Assembly: GCA_015680685.1 (NCBI GenBank) | Contig: MNCI01022408.1 | Span: forward strand, 331,728-395,727 | Length of the DNA: 64,000 nt | Direction of reading: 5' to 3' | Origin: Gnetum montanum | Lineage: Eukaryota; Streptophyta; Gnetopsida; Gnetales; Gnetaceae | Shown here: positions 1 through 10,428 of the stretch, in pieces | Numbering within the stretch: the first letter of the stretch is position 1 | How the letters are laid out: every line of letters begins with the position of its first letter | Made by a program: the position numbers and the translations under genes | The notes under the pieces: generated by a model | Database searches by the model: none | Seen by the model: the letters and a program-made list of their open reading frames with translations, nothing else | Told to the model about the DNA's origin: nothing

Positions 1-1253
1 AAAGTTGGTACCGATCCTTAAAATCTGAATCCATCCGGAGGTGGAGTACAATGTTAGAACTATTTAATGATAAGTACCAAACATACTCCTAAGTTTCTAA
101 CCTATGAAAGAAAATCCAAGGATGGAAGCAAGGAGATCATGAACCCTTGGATGTTGCCATGGGCCGTTATTACGCACTATTACATTGTTGCCCTGGCCAT
201 GGTTATTCGCAGTGGGATCAACTACACCATCTTGTGGATGGACTTAGGCATGAAAAAAGAAGAACCCTTGGAACGTATGCCCAAAGAAGATTATCAGAGC
301 TTAGGTCTCATCAAATTCATAGATTGCTAGAGCAAGTAGCCAAAGAAGAAGGTGAGCTACGAAAGAGAGAAAGTGTGGAAGAGTACAACCAAGATCCTTC
401 CCTCCGAAAAAGGGGAGTGAGATTCTATGAGGAGGAAGAAGAGTCACCACTCGAAGAGATGGTGAATAGGAAAACCTTGCCACTCCAAAATTTAAAAATA
501 GAAGTATCATCAAAGGTAGATAAAATGTGGGTCTCCCTAGATAGTAGGTTTGAAACTATTCTTAAAATTGTAGAGGAGTCTGGAAGCGAGGTAGTGACAA
601 TGACAAAAGAAAAAGAGAGAAGTGGACAATGCACGTAACAAGGGTNAAGCGAGGTAGTGACCATGACAAAAGAAAAAGAGAGAAGTGGACAATGCACGTA
701 ACAAGGGTAAGGGAAAAATGGTCAATCATAGAAGAGGTTGTGGATTCAAACATGGAAAATGACGGTGGATGTGAGATATGTCAATATGACCATCCTAAGG
801 GATGTTGTCTAGTAATCTCACATCTACAAGAGTCTAGGGTGTATGCACTCAACCCATGACTTAATAAATGGAAAGCACCTCGATGGTTACCTTATCCTCA
901 AGGTAAACCAAGGCAGTTTAACCAACCCTCAACATATTATCCAAGTGGAACTCCACTAAAACCCATTGAGCAACATCAACAATGGCAAACCCACAGTCAT
1001 GGGGGATGCCACCACTAAGGCAACAATACCCCTACCAGAAACTGGACCCATATGGCTACTACGTGTAGCATCCAATATCTTCACATGACTTTGTTAGTCA
1101 CGTTACACCACAACATCACTACCAAGCTTGGGAGATAACCCACAAACATACCATTCTCCAAATCCATCTGCAACTCTCACACTAATAGCTCCATTACCAC
1201 CTGCTCCAGCAATGAAAGGGGAACTCCCTACTTAACTATAGCAACGTAATGCC
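1..1253 (+). pseudogene. gag remnant of element A (capsid C-part, zinc knuckle, Pro/Gln-rich tail)
   Basis: Gag builds the virus-like particle and binds element RNA. The remnant begins in the capsid (Trp-Tyr before the R-W-S motif) and continues through the conserved stretch around Y-A-Q-R-R-L-S-E-L near 280-310. A charged linker follows, then a knuckle-like motif at 770-808 of the form C-x2-C-x3-H-x4-C, the spacing usual in Athila-type Gag. The tail (about 860-1250) is rich in Pro, Gln and Tyr. The frame is broken several times, including by the N-flanked duplication at 584-708. Homologous stretches occur in B, C, F and G. Confidence 0.8.
584..708. repeat. 62-bp direct duplication across a single N
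   Basis: Bases 584-645 and 647-708 are the same 62-bp stretch with one difference (gacaat versus gaccat), separated by one N at 646. The homologous gag linkers in B, C and G carry the stretch once. The likely cause is two contig ends that overlap but were joined with an N instead of being merged. A real tandem duplication is less likely because the N sits exactly at the junction. Confidence 0.8.
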
Positions 1254-2232
1254 ATGAGGGCTATGAATCCTCAACCTACTATTGGTGTTAACAACTGTAT
1301 GAAAAAAATACCTTTCTTCAAAACCAACAGTCCAACCAAGCCCTCACAACCACATGCAGTTGAACCTCTGAATGTCTCTCCATCAATTAAGGCTTCAGAG
1401 ATCTTTTCAAACCAAACACCAAGCTCAATACATATGGTTATGTTAACACATGTTGTTACGGATTGGATTAAGGTTGGCCACCTTCCCAAAAAATTCTCTA
1501 ATCTTGGGAGCCCCCTAATCTATCTCCAAATCGCTAGGAATGAGCCATGTAAAGCTCTTCTAGACTCAGGTCTCGGAGTCAACTTAATATCACAAGAGAT
1601 GTACAAAGCCTGAAACCTACCTCCATTAAGGAAGAGCAATATTTGCCTAGAGCTAGTCGACCAGTCCATCACTCTTCCCTTGGGATTAGTGGAGGACATT
1701 ATTACCACTGTGTGTGAATGGTTGTACCCAGCTGATTTCTTAGTGATACAAGTAAATAATGATAAATTGGACTTCCCAATAATAATGGGAAGAACATGGC
1801 TAAGTATTGTAGATGCACGCCTAGGAATCCGTGATCTTTCCCTAGAAATATCTAAGGAGAACACTTTTGGAAAGATCAAGAAGAAGAAGGTTCCATGCAT
1901 TGCATACAATGATACATGGTGCAATTGCGTGCAAGGATCATGTGTTATGCAAATTTTAGCATTTACTACATGCAACTGGTATGCACAAGACCTTAACCTA
2001 CAAAAGTTCCTGTATGCAGCAGCCACACGACAAAGAGACACCTAGTGGCTAATAGCTGATCAAAAAAGCAACTTACTGACATGCATGGAACTAATTGAGG
2101 CAATAACTTGCACTTACATCAAAAGCATAGATGCACTTGAGCAAGTCCATCGCCAACTTCCAAACCTTAACCTAGAAAACATCAACTGGGGGAAGTTGGA
2201 ACTTCCTAAGAAAGTTAGACCAAAACCATAAT
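1254..2232 (+). pseudogene. Retroviral-type aspartic protease of element A
   Basis: Retropepsin cleaves the Gag or Gag-Pol precursor. One frame stays open from 1254 to about 2232 apart from stops at 1611 and 2043. The active site A-L-L-D-S-G lies at about 1554-1571, with D-S-G at 1563-1571 intact. Downstream are L-P-L-G-L-V-E-D-I and the second signature F-P-I-I-M-G-R, followed by L-S-I-V-D-A-R-L-G-I-R-D-L-S. This order is typical of Athila-type protease. A basic G-K-I-K-K-K-K-V-P-C-I segment and a Cys-containing tail follow and recur in B, C and G. The protease then ends in the post-pol spacer without RT. Confidence 0.85.
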
Positions 2233-3733
2233 AAGAGATTGTTAGTCAATGTGCAACAGACTAAACCTTACCATGAATTTAGAACGATCAGTGCACATAA
2301 CACCTCTGAGGAGGAACGACTCTGCTCATTATTTTGAATCTCCACCTCTGCTAACCAATTAAGGCCCTTAGTTTTTTTTACACATTTTTGTTTTAAAAAT
2401 TTCTTTAACTTTTATTGTTTTTGTTTTGCAACATCGTTTATACTTTTTCATTTCTTTGTGTGATTGTTTGTTTTGCTTGCTTGTATTTTTGTTTTTGTTT
2501 TGTTTGTTCTTGTTTTTGTTTTTGTTTTTGTTCTTGTCTTTGTCTTTGTTTGTTTTGTTAGGTTCGTCACCTAATAAGCGCTCCTAATGGTGGTATGAAC
2601 TGTATTCTATTGATTGCTAATGTTTGGTTTTTACCTTGGACTTATAATGTTGATAGTAAGGTATTGTTCTTTTGATATAATAGGAAATGACTCCACGTCA
2701 TCCATGCATTCATAAATTTCTATGGTCTCTTTTGGCTTGGAATTGTATAGTCCCTTTCTTAATAATAAAACTATTAACAAATTGGTGACTGGGCATTTCT
2801 CAAAATGAGGAAGGACTCAAGGACTGAAAAGGGTGTGACTTTAAGGGGATTTGATGCATTTGTGTTGGCCATTCTCTTGGGTGCTTGGATGTTTTCTTTT
2901 TGAGTTTTCCTTACCATTCTAACATTGCTCCATTATCAGGAAGCTGAGCTAATAGAAATGATAATAAGTCTTTGCATGGTGTGGTTCTCACACAAAAAAA
3001 AATAGTGAATTCAAAGCACACCCCTTAGATACAATAATCATTTGGGCTATAAGCACTAGTTATGGAATTAAACAAACATGTTCCCTCTAACTAAGGCCCT
3101 TTTTCACTTCTTACTTTTCCCTTTCTCGTTTCCTCGAAATGGTGTTGACTCTTTGGCAGAAGCATTCTTGTTACTTCAAGTGGATAGATTGGCCAAGTGT
3201 ATTGATGTGAAGTCACTGGATGTGGGTTGTTTGAGGCTAGATTTGGAATGAGATCTACTTAGTCACATTAACCATAAATACACAAGGGGCCGCACACCAC
3301 CTTGTTCTTGGGACTCCATTCCATTCTCTTCTTCCCATCATNCGGCCCCTTGTGTATTTATGGTTAATGTGACTAAGTAGATCTCATTCCAAATCTAGCC
3401 TCAAACAACCCACATCCAGTGACTTCACATCAATACACTTGGCCAATCTATCCACTTGAAGTAACAAGAATGCTTCTGCCAAAGAGTCAACACCATTCCG
3501 AGGAAANGCTTATCTTTTTCCATTCTATCACTACTGAAGGATCGCTCTTGGTCATGGGGGCCCTGGTCCAATTTTTCCTAACCCCTACATCTTGGGTAGT
3601 CACTAGTGTTAAATTTCTAGAATTCGTATCAGCCATATCAAAACTTAGCCAATGGACCTTACACCAAAGCAAGGTATCACCTGTATTGTGATTTACTTAT
3701 CCTTGCTCATATGTGACTATGTTGTGTGTGCAG
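2233..3733 (+). other. Non-coding spacer of element A between protease and small ORF
   Basis: No convincing coding region. A T/G-rich low-complexity tract built of TTTTTG and TTTG units covers about 2461-2560. The rest aligns by eye with the spacers of B (29580-31145) and C (34206-35785), including a block near 2950-3060 (tggtgtggttctcac, later aaagcacacccc) that is also found in G on the minus strand near 54120-54310. About 350 bases present in B and C between 3341 and 3508 are missing here and replaced by an inverted duplicate. Confidence 0.6.
3129..3506. repeat. 164-bp inverted duplication bounded by two Ns (probable misassembly)
   Basis: Bases 3343-3506 are the reverse complement of 3129-3292 with one visible mismatch (cgaaatgg versus cggaatgg). 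Single Ns at 3342 and 3507 sit exactly at its two ends. In B and C the corresponding place holds different unique spacer, with no inverted repeat. This looks like a redundant small contig placed in reverse into a scaffold gap. Confidence 0.85.
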
Positions 3734-4027
3734 ATGGCAATCATACAGCAATGGACTGGACCTAGAGAAAACACTCAGGATGGACTGGTGCTGGAATAGT
3801 TGTGCAAGGAAAAAAATTGATGGCACGCTTATAAATAGACAATGGAAGGTGCAATCTTGGCATCGGCAACAACACATCTTCTCCTTTTATCTCTCTCTCT
3901 TCTCTCTCAGCTACAAAATAAGGCTGGATGTCAAATGTGTATAGTGTTCACTCTTGTGGTCATGAACACTAATGTTGCCATGTATTGTAATGTTTATCCA
4001 TTCACATGTCATCCCATTCACCATTAG
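3734..4027 (+). pseudogene. Small ORF of element A (splice-slot ORF, hydrophobic C-half)
   Basis: The ATG at 3734 follows directly after an acceptor-like tgtgtgtgcag. The frame starts M-A-I-I-Q-Q-W-T-G-P-R, has a few in-frame stops (after V-L-E, after K-N and after A-Y-K), then continues T-M-E-G-A-I-L-A-S-A into a Leu/Ser-rich hydrophobic stretch, and ends at 4027. The homologues in C (35786-35968, intact) and B (31146 onward) keep the same start and the G-A-I-L-A or C-A-I-L-A hydrophobic entry. The function is unknown. The position corresponds to the slot of the large extra ORF in F and G. Confidence 0.55.
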
Positions 4028-4096
4028 TATCATTCAAGTCAATAATCCCATACCTTCCCAATATTTTGTAAGGAACTCAAGGACGAGTTTTCATTT

Positions 4097-4109
4097 AGTC
4101 ATGGGGGTA
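4097..4109 (+). promoter_or_regulatory. Polypurine tract, element A
   Basis: The stretch agtcatgggggta directly abuts the LTR start TGATGAG. It is the plus-strand primer site by position. The same sequence precedes the 3' LTRs of B, C, F and G. Confidence 0.75.
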
Positions 4110-4868
4110 TGATGAGCCACGATATCACGTCCTGCCTCATCTTCTATAAATAAGAGGCAGTGCCCTTTGTTCCAAAGGAGTTAGACTTAGACCCTTAGCC
4201 AAACTCTTGCAATTTTATTAGTCCAGAGTTAGAATAATTTCTATCTACATGTAGTAGGAGTCATAGAGTGAATAGATCTTTATTCGAGCAATTTGTACCT
4301 GAGCACACATTTGTGTACAGCAATAAAGACGAACTTTATGATAAACCTTGTAGCATACAGATTAAGCTAATTAGTAATTAATTATTGTTGAATGTTTAAT
4401 GCTTTTCTAATTAATTAATCTCTCTCTCAACCTTTGACTCTCTTAGTTAAGTACACTCAGTACGACCACTTCAAGCATGCGTGTAATGCTTGGTAACCTA
4501 GTAACGATTAGCGTTTGGTAATCCCAACAGCGTTGCACTAGTTTAGGATGTGTATGGCAAGTGGGAACGAATACTGGTGTTAGGAACATTTAGAACTTAG
4601 TTAATGTAAGTTAGTCACTTAGTTCTCTCCCCCTTTCCTTTATTAGCATAAGACATCAAAAAATATAAAAGCTATAAAAAATCATATACCTCAAGCTTAC
4701 TTAACCATACAACTGTGACAATACAAGTAAGTTTTGGAAGACAATGATTGATTAACCCTGAGTGTTCCACTAAGGTGCGTAAGCACTTAGTCCTTGGAGT
4801 TTGACCGGATCACTCATGAAATGCTCGTATTCGTATGGTTGAGTGTAAGGGTACCTTGTCACTCATCA
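4110..4868 (+). repeat. 3' LTR of element A
   Basis: It starts TGATGAGCC and ends ACTCATCA, giving TG...CA ends. A single palindromic gatatc lies near 4121, a TATA-like tctataaataagagg at about 4142-4158, and the family U5 end (ggttgagtgtaagggtacc) near 4839-4857. Compared with the C and B LTRs, most of the GATATC array before the TATA box is missing. Confidence 0.85.
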
Positions 4869-5429
4869 TAGATGTTTTACATCTTTCTTGGTCAACTTCT
4901 TTTCAATCATTTTAATCAAAACCTATAACCAATGATAATCATATGTTATTGAAATCTATCGATTAGCCAATCATGTGGGTGTAAACCATGTACAAATCAT
5001 TCTGGAATAAATTGTCCCTTTTGTAGTGGTGCTACACTTCTCCATAAGTTTCAATGATCCCATGCTATGGTTTTGTACTCTATATTGTATAAATCTTATT
5101 GATTCCTGTACTATTCCTTGGAAGATTTTCTACATGTCCTTTCTAGAACCATTAAAAGATAACAAAAAATACATATTTCCCTAGGATTTTTGAATGGTAG
5201 ATATGTGAAATCTTGAAGTTATATTCTAGAAATATATTATATGAGATCCCTAAAGATTGGAAAAGAGTAGCAAGAACCTTTCTAAGGTCCTTAAAGAATT
5301 TTATATAAAGCCATAAACACACCTCCAAAACTTTAGTTTCTGTATTTTAAATATCACACTATCACCTTTCCATTGGACATTTTTGATCTTTCTATTGGCA
5401 TTTTATACCAAAAAATGATAATACTATGT
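4869..5429. other. Unassigned spacer between elements A and E
   Basis: AT-rich sequence without a reading frame of note and without a match by eye to other parts of the window. It may be old retrotransposon sequence into which A inserted. Confidence 0.4.
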
Positions 5430-7634
5430 TGTTGAAGCTAACATTCCCATGCTAAGCACAAGGCCATAATTAAAAATTTTAAGTCTCATAAAAATTAAAA
5501 AAATACTATAGGCTTGCTAACCATCTAGATTATTTGTCATAATTTTATACATAAAGAAAAGTAAGCTCATCAAGATTAAGAGTCAATGGCTACAACCTAC
5601 AAAGATAGTAATGATCAAGGTCATGACCTAGGGAGGGTAGGAGACATATTAAAAAAATGTAGGCCATTTGTATATCCTAAAATTACATCAACTTGATTAT
5701 GGTTAGTGGGCCTCACTTTTGTTTTGCATCTTACCATATCAAAAACCTTTGAATATTAAATTGCCTTAAAACTAGCAAAGTAAAAGCGTATTGAGAGGAC
5801 ATCGTTTATAAAGAATGGATTAAGGGTCTAGAATTTGCCAATCTTTTTCATAAAGGGCAAAAAGGAATTTGGGAGTTCGGGTATTATAAAATCAGAAAAC
5901 ATTGTGCCATCCACGTACAAAACTCATCAATAGGTTTCAAGGTAGCCCTCTAATGGTAGATTCCATTGAATTCAATATTGATGTGTCCACTCCCAGAAAG
6001 AAAATAGATAAACTCAAAGTGAAAATAGCCTAATATTTGGAAGACCAGCGTCATCATTGGAGCCTCAAGCATACGTTGGCTGTAAAAGAGACTGTAGATA
6101 TGAATAGCAGATTAACATTGCACCACGTGGCAGAGAGAGTAATGGAATGTTTATTCTGCAGTTCATGCCTGTAAAAGATTGTAAATGCAACAGATTTAAT
6201 GGGATGATGATTTTCCCTATGCCAGTGAAGGCATATTGAAACTTGTGGCCATGATCCACAAACGTGGTAACATACAAGAGTCATGCTAATTTTTCACTCT
6301 GGGAGAGCGACATGCATGGCAGACTTTACGGTGCATGATTCTCCTAAGTTTCCGCAGTAAAATCGATGCTAAGTTTAGCCTGCTAACAAAATGTCAATGA
6401 TGAAATGTAATAAGATCTGCTGCCTATATTTATGAATTATAAAAATATCAACCATCGTCAGTAATGCAGTTGCTGCCAACCTTTCAGTCACCGTTACCGT
6501 AGCTTCTAGGTTAAGAATTTCCTAAAGATTCACCTGGAACTATTTTAGCAAGTCAATACTACTTCTGACATCCTGCAGGGCCATTTTCCTTCTCAATACC
6601 TACCATGCAAACTGTGGCAGAAATGGTTAAATTAGTAATTTCGAAATCCCCGTCTCACGCATGAGAAAACCGCTATATCCTAATGATGGGGGAGCCCGTC
6701 GAAAATTCTCAGCTTGCCTCTCAGTTCCGACCAAAATTCCTGCTGCAATTACCTAAATCGGCAGTAGTAGTCACAACCACTTTCTGTCGCCTAACCATAC
6801 TCGCTACTCTTAGTAAGTTCACTGACATAACGGTTGCACAGGATTTCAGTTTGGAGTCTTCTGGTGCTACGATCCCATTTAGCAATGAAATCGCCAGCCC
6901 CATTGGTTTTGGAGGAGATGCCGAACCTTCTGGTTTGGCGCCTCCCATGCTGGGCATGGTTTCCTCCGCATACATGGGCACAGCAAATCGCAGCAACCTC
7001 TCAAACAACATTGAACCGGAAAGTTTGTCATTCATTGGTCTCGGCTGCAACAAGAAACACGTAATGCTTTCAGGTCCAGCCATGCCATGTCATAGCTCGC
7101 CTGAATCCGTTACAATCATCATCTACTGGGGTGTCGAAGGGTCCTGTTCATAACTTTCCTCATCATCGTCACAGTGATAGCTATAACTGGTGCGATATGC
7201 TCTTCTCCCACTGGCTCGACGCAAATGTGTAATATGCAAGATTTACAGAGGTTTTTGCTTGAATTCAAGGCGTAACCTGCTAGTTTCATGAATCTGTGAA
7301 TCAATATCTCCATGCATGATTCAGAGTCCATGCATTACCAGGGACAAGCTGGAGCAGAGAAGCACTTGCGTTTGCAAGATGATGTGTGTGCGGTGGTAAG
7401 CGTTTTACAGCGGTGCGTAGGCCAAGGCAGTAGCGTGCGACATCGGCAGCAAGGGGCAGCCACTCGCAAGCTGCAGACAATCAACAATTGCGCAGGCTCA
7501 GGACACGCAAAGTCAGCAATTGCAGTAGCAACAACGCACACAAATGACGACCGACGGCATTAACGGCGACGGTGCACTGCAAGCTCTCTGGGTGGCATTA
7601 CTGCTGCGCGTCTCTCAGCAACAATGCATCAACA
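5430..7634 (+). repeat. 5' LTR of element E
   Basis: The start TGTTGAAGC aligns with the D 3' LTR start at 40811 and with the reverse complement of the H end at 62438. The end GCATCAACA is followed by the primer-like site. Shared stretches with D include 5430-5600 and 6347-7335. Bases 7340-7624 match 21645-21960 in the right LTR-like part. The left LTR jumps from gcaacaatg straight to catcaaca, whereas the right copy has about 700 more bases there, which suggests a deletion at short homology. About 745 bases (5603-6347) are absent from the D copy. Confidence 0.7.
6683..7153. other. Conserved ORF-bearing block inside the E LTR, function unknown
   Basis: This stretch is richer in G+C than its surroundings and open on both strands: 6683-7153 plus (156 codons) and 7083-6721 minus (120 codons). 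The D LTR copy (41548-41958) keeps most of both translations, for example S-G-L-A-P-P-M-L-G-M-V-S on the plus strand and P-S-M-G-G-A-K on the minus strand. I do not recognise the protein. It may be a captured gene fragment or simply regulatory LTR sequence with few stops. Confidence 0.4.
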
Positions 7635-7640
7635 TCTTTT

Positions 7641-7655
7641 TGGTGTTAGGAGGAC
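7641..7655 (+). promoter_or_regulatory. Primer-binding-site-like sequence, element E
   Basis: TGGTGTTAGGAGGAC lies six bases after the LTR end. Element D has TGGCATTAGAAGGAGGAC in the same place. Both derive plausibly from a TGGCGCTAGAAGGAGG-like site by transitions and a small gap. I do not assign the tRNA. Confidence 0.5.
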
Positions 7656-8314
7656 TATTTTTCAACTTTTGTTTTCCATTTCTATTTCCAAAAATATCAA
7701 TTTTCACTTCTTTTCCTATTCTTGTTCTATTTTCACTTTCCGAAAATTTCATTTTCTTTGTTTTTGTTCTTAGTTATCTACTTTACAGTTTCTCAATCTT
7801 TGTTTTTCCTATTTCACTTTTATTCGAACTTTAAATTTCCTATTGCAATTTTCTTTCTTGGTGACAATCAATTATTTCTATTACTATTTGGTCTTTGCTA
7901 CCTAAAACTTTCTATTTTTAATCTTACAAATTTTTTTATTTTTCAGTTTTAGTTACTTGAACATTTAGTGGCCCGTTTCTGATACTAATTTCAATTAACG
8001 ATCACCCATTTTCAATTTTATTGCTTTATTTCAATGTCATTTTTAGGTCCCCAAATTTATACTCCAGTGATCCTTACCTCCTTACCTCAACCCCAACTTT
8101 GGTGAGGTGGTTTTATTAATCATTTCCTTTTAAATTTATTTTTTTGAAATTTTGCATTTCACTTTTTTTTCTCTTAAATTTTATATATATTGCAATTTTT
8201 TGCATTTGTTTTTTTTAAAAAAATTTATATATCATATTATTTCAATGTTTCATTTTCTTTTTACTTAATTTTATAATTTTATTTTAACATTTATATTTTA
8301 TAATTTTTCATTTT
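7656..8314 (+). other. Pyrimidine-rich leader of element E
   Basis: T-rich and C/T-rich untranslated leader before gag, with runs such as ttttctattttc. The D leader (23608-24253) has the same composition and partly the same words. Long T-runs give spurious hydrophobic ORFs, which I do not accept as genes. Confidence 0.6.
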
Positions 8315-9969
8315 ATGAGTAAACCTTCCCAACAAACATTATTTACCTCTGCCACTAACCAACCAAGTACCCATTGCTTTACTTTAAGAAAGCAACAAGC
8401 TTCATGTTTTCCAAGTTCTATCCCTAGGAGAACTAGAACTAGGATGACGACCAATCAACCCTTGGCTCCCTTGGTGAATAACCCTTTAACTTTGCCAATT
8501 ATCCTGATATCCTAAAATCCATCCAGAACATAAACTCGTTCTTCAATCTCACAACCCCTACTAGTGATGCCTACCAACATATACAATGTTTTGAAACCAT
8601 CTTAGGGATCCATAACATTGTACAAAATGACATATCATGTAGGGTATTTGTAGACACTTTTAGGAGCAAAGCCACCCAATGGTTTTTGATGCTACCTAAT
8701 GCCTCCATCGACTCATGGCAAGAATTCAAAAATAAGTTCTTGCTTCAGTTTGACAAGTTCACTAGCCCAACCATAGCATCAAGCAATTTCACAAGCTTAA
8801 GGAAAATACTTAGGAAAAAATGTCTGTGACTACAACCTAAGATTTCTTCATCAACTTGCTTATGTGCTAAGTGAGATGTGCTCACAACTAGGTGGCATCC
8901 TTATTTTTTACTTATCCACCAATGAGCCATTCTTTGCCTATGCCATTAAATCTAATCCCAACATAACACAAATACAAGGAGCAATGGCTAAAGCTATCGA
9001 GTTAGAACAAATTACCCTCATGAATAGTATTCAAACCTAATTTGGGATAATGAGCATTAGTAGCCCTATGCAATCTAGTCCTCTACCTTTACCAAATTTT
9101 TTAATGACCAATACTATGTTTTAAACTTCCACTCCCCTTTAAATGACTTAACTTATAGATAGCTATTTTCAGGGTTCCACATCTTTTTCATTTATACTAT
9201 CCAACATTGGTTTGAATGATGACTAATCAAAAGCCTTAATATAATTCATTGTAAATGCAAATGGGATATCCAATCCTTTTGAATCTACAACTCAAAATCA
9301 AATGACCCATATATTAACTTCACTTCAAAAACTTTCTAATGAAGTTGTTGAATTAAAGCGAAAAAATAACAAGGTTCCTATACAATTTGAAAAGCCAAGT
9401 ACATTAGTCAATGATGATTATTGTTGTCTCCATAACACTAGGCAATATTCTGAGAGGAATTGTTCTCAATTTTTAGCATTAGATGGTGATAATGCCTAAA
9501 GTCAACAAAATGGAAAATCCCTAATTATGGTCTTGAACATACCCCATGAAATCGAGAATGAGGAAATCCCTTTATTACAACAAGTTATGGTAAGCGACCC
9601 TAGCCCACATAAGACTCGCTATCGTAGACTTAGTGACATTATGAACAACACACAACAACAAACTAGGAATAATCCTTACACTCCTCCAAATAGAAGAGTT
9701 CCTAGTCAAAATAACACAAACAACCAAACCAGGCCATCCCAAGTAAACATCCCACAACGAGCAAACTCCCCTTCTCTACCTAGAAGAGCTCCACCTCAAC
9801 AAGAAGCTAAAGATAAACATAAGACTTACAATCTAGTTGAGGATTTGAAGAAAACTAAATCCAACTATTTAATGTATAATCTTTTGCATTTTAACAAAAT
9901 GAAAGATGTGATATAAGAAATAGTTCATGGACTTGAAACCAATAAAGAAAAATCATCAACCCCTAAAAG
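8315..9969 (+). pseudogene. gag of element E (Ty3-gag capsid and degenerate zinc knuckle)
   Basis: The ATG at 8315 (M-S-K-P-S) aligns with the D start at 24254 and decides the start. The capsid core carries the Ty3-gag hallmark A-T-Q-W-F-L-M-L-P followed by S-I-D-S-W-Q-E-F-K-N-K-F at about 8672-8740. The frame shifts several times after about 8800. Near 9417-9470 is a Tat-style knuckle remnant, C-C-L-H-N-T-R-Q-Y-S-E-R-N-C, with the usual second His now Tyr. An Asn/Gln/Pro-rich tail follows (9527-9916). The homologue in D is split by C. Confidence 0.75.
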
Positions 9970-10428
9970 ACAATTTCACTTCATAGAAAGTCCTAATGCG
10001 TTATCAATACAAAACATAAACAATTCCATGATGAGCAAGAAAGGGCAACCTCCTTTCCTAACAACTTTGATTATTTTCAGAAAGAACATTCATAATTATT
10101 TGATGGATTTTGGAGCAACCATTAGTCTCATGCCACTTGAGGTATGTATGACTTTAGGAGCATGGATGCTACCACAAATGAAAAGTGTGATTCAACTTGA
10201 TGGAGCCAACATACTTGTAGTGGGGTTATTAAGAGGAGTGAAAGTACAACTTAAACAATACCCTACATTTATATATTATACAAATATCTTAGTAGTTGAC
10301 ATGCCACCTACTTATGGTTTGCCTTTATCTAGGACTTTTCAAGCCAAGTTTGGGGGCTTCCTTAGGTCAAATTTCTTAGAAATATTAATTCCTATCAAAG
10401 GAAAATCTAAATATACGGTCATACCAAG
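9970..10428 (+). pseudogene. Protease of element E, cut by insertion of F
   Basis: The active-site line is L-M-D-F-G-A-T-I-S-L-M-P (Asp codon 10106-10108), where most relatives have D-S-G-A; Ser is replaced by Phe, so activity is doubtful. Downstream are V-I-Q-L-D-G-A, the basic G-V-K-V segment and L-S-R-T-F-Q-A. The open frame covers 10028-10441, but everything after 10428 is F sequence. The continuation lies after 19277 and matches D at 38340 onward. Confidence 0.75.
10424..10428. repeat. Target-site duplication CCAAG, left of F
   Basis: CCAAG directly precedes the LTR start TGATGAACC. The same five bases follow the F right end at 19278-19282, which proves insertion of F as one unit into E. 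Confidence 0.9.

Larger units (their letters stand above)
1..4868 (+). mobile_element. Element A: 3' part of a gag-protease LTR retrotransposon lacking pol (Athila-like)
   Basis: The window opens inside a capsid gene. The order is then gag C-terminus, retropepsin, a long spacer, a small reading frame, a polypurine tract and a 3' LTR (4110-4868). No RT, RNase H or integrase lies between protease and LTR. The same order is seen in elements B and C, so the missing pol is a family trait and not private decay. The 5' LTR and primer site are outside the window, so a target duplication cannot be tested; the five bases after the LTR are TAGAT. Two single-N junctions show that this copy is imperfectly assembled. 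Confidence 0.85.

Noticed and set aside
301-513. Minus-strand ORF opposite gag of A
   Set aside because: Shadow of the gag frame; no family features and not kept in B or C.
1520-2041. 173-codon minus-strand ORF opposite the protease of A
   Set aside because: Protease motifs are on the plus strand; the antisense frame is interrupted in B, C and G.
3129-3506. Long hairpin or foldback element
   Set aside because: Ends coincide with single Ns and the sister elements lack it; better explained by misassembly.
6054-6284. Two overlapping minus-strand ORFs in the E LTR
   Set aside because: Short, no homologue in D where the segment is absent, no protein features.
7544-7952. Hydrophobic ORFs in the E leader
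   Set aside because: Made of Phe/Leu/Ser by T-rich sequence; the leader of D does not keep them.
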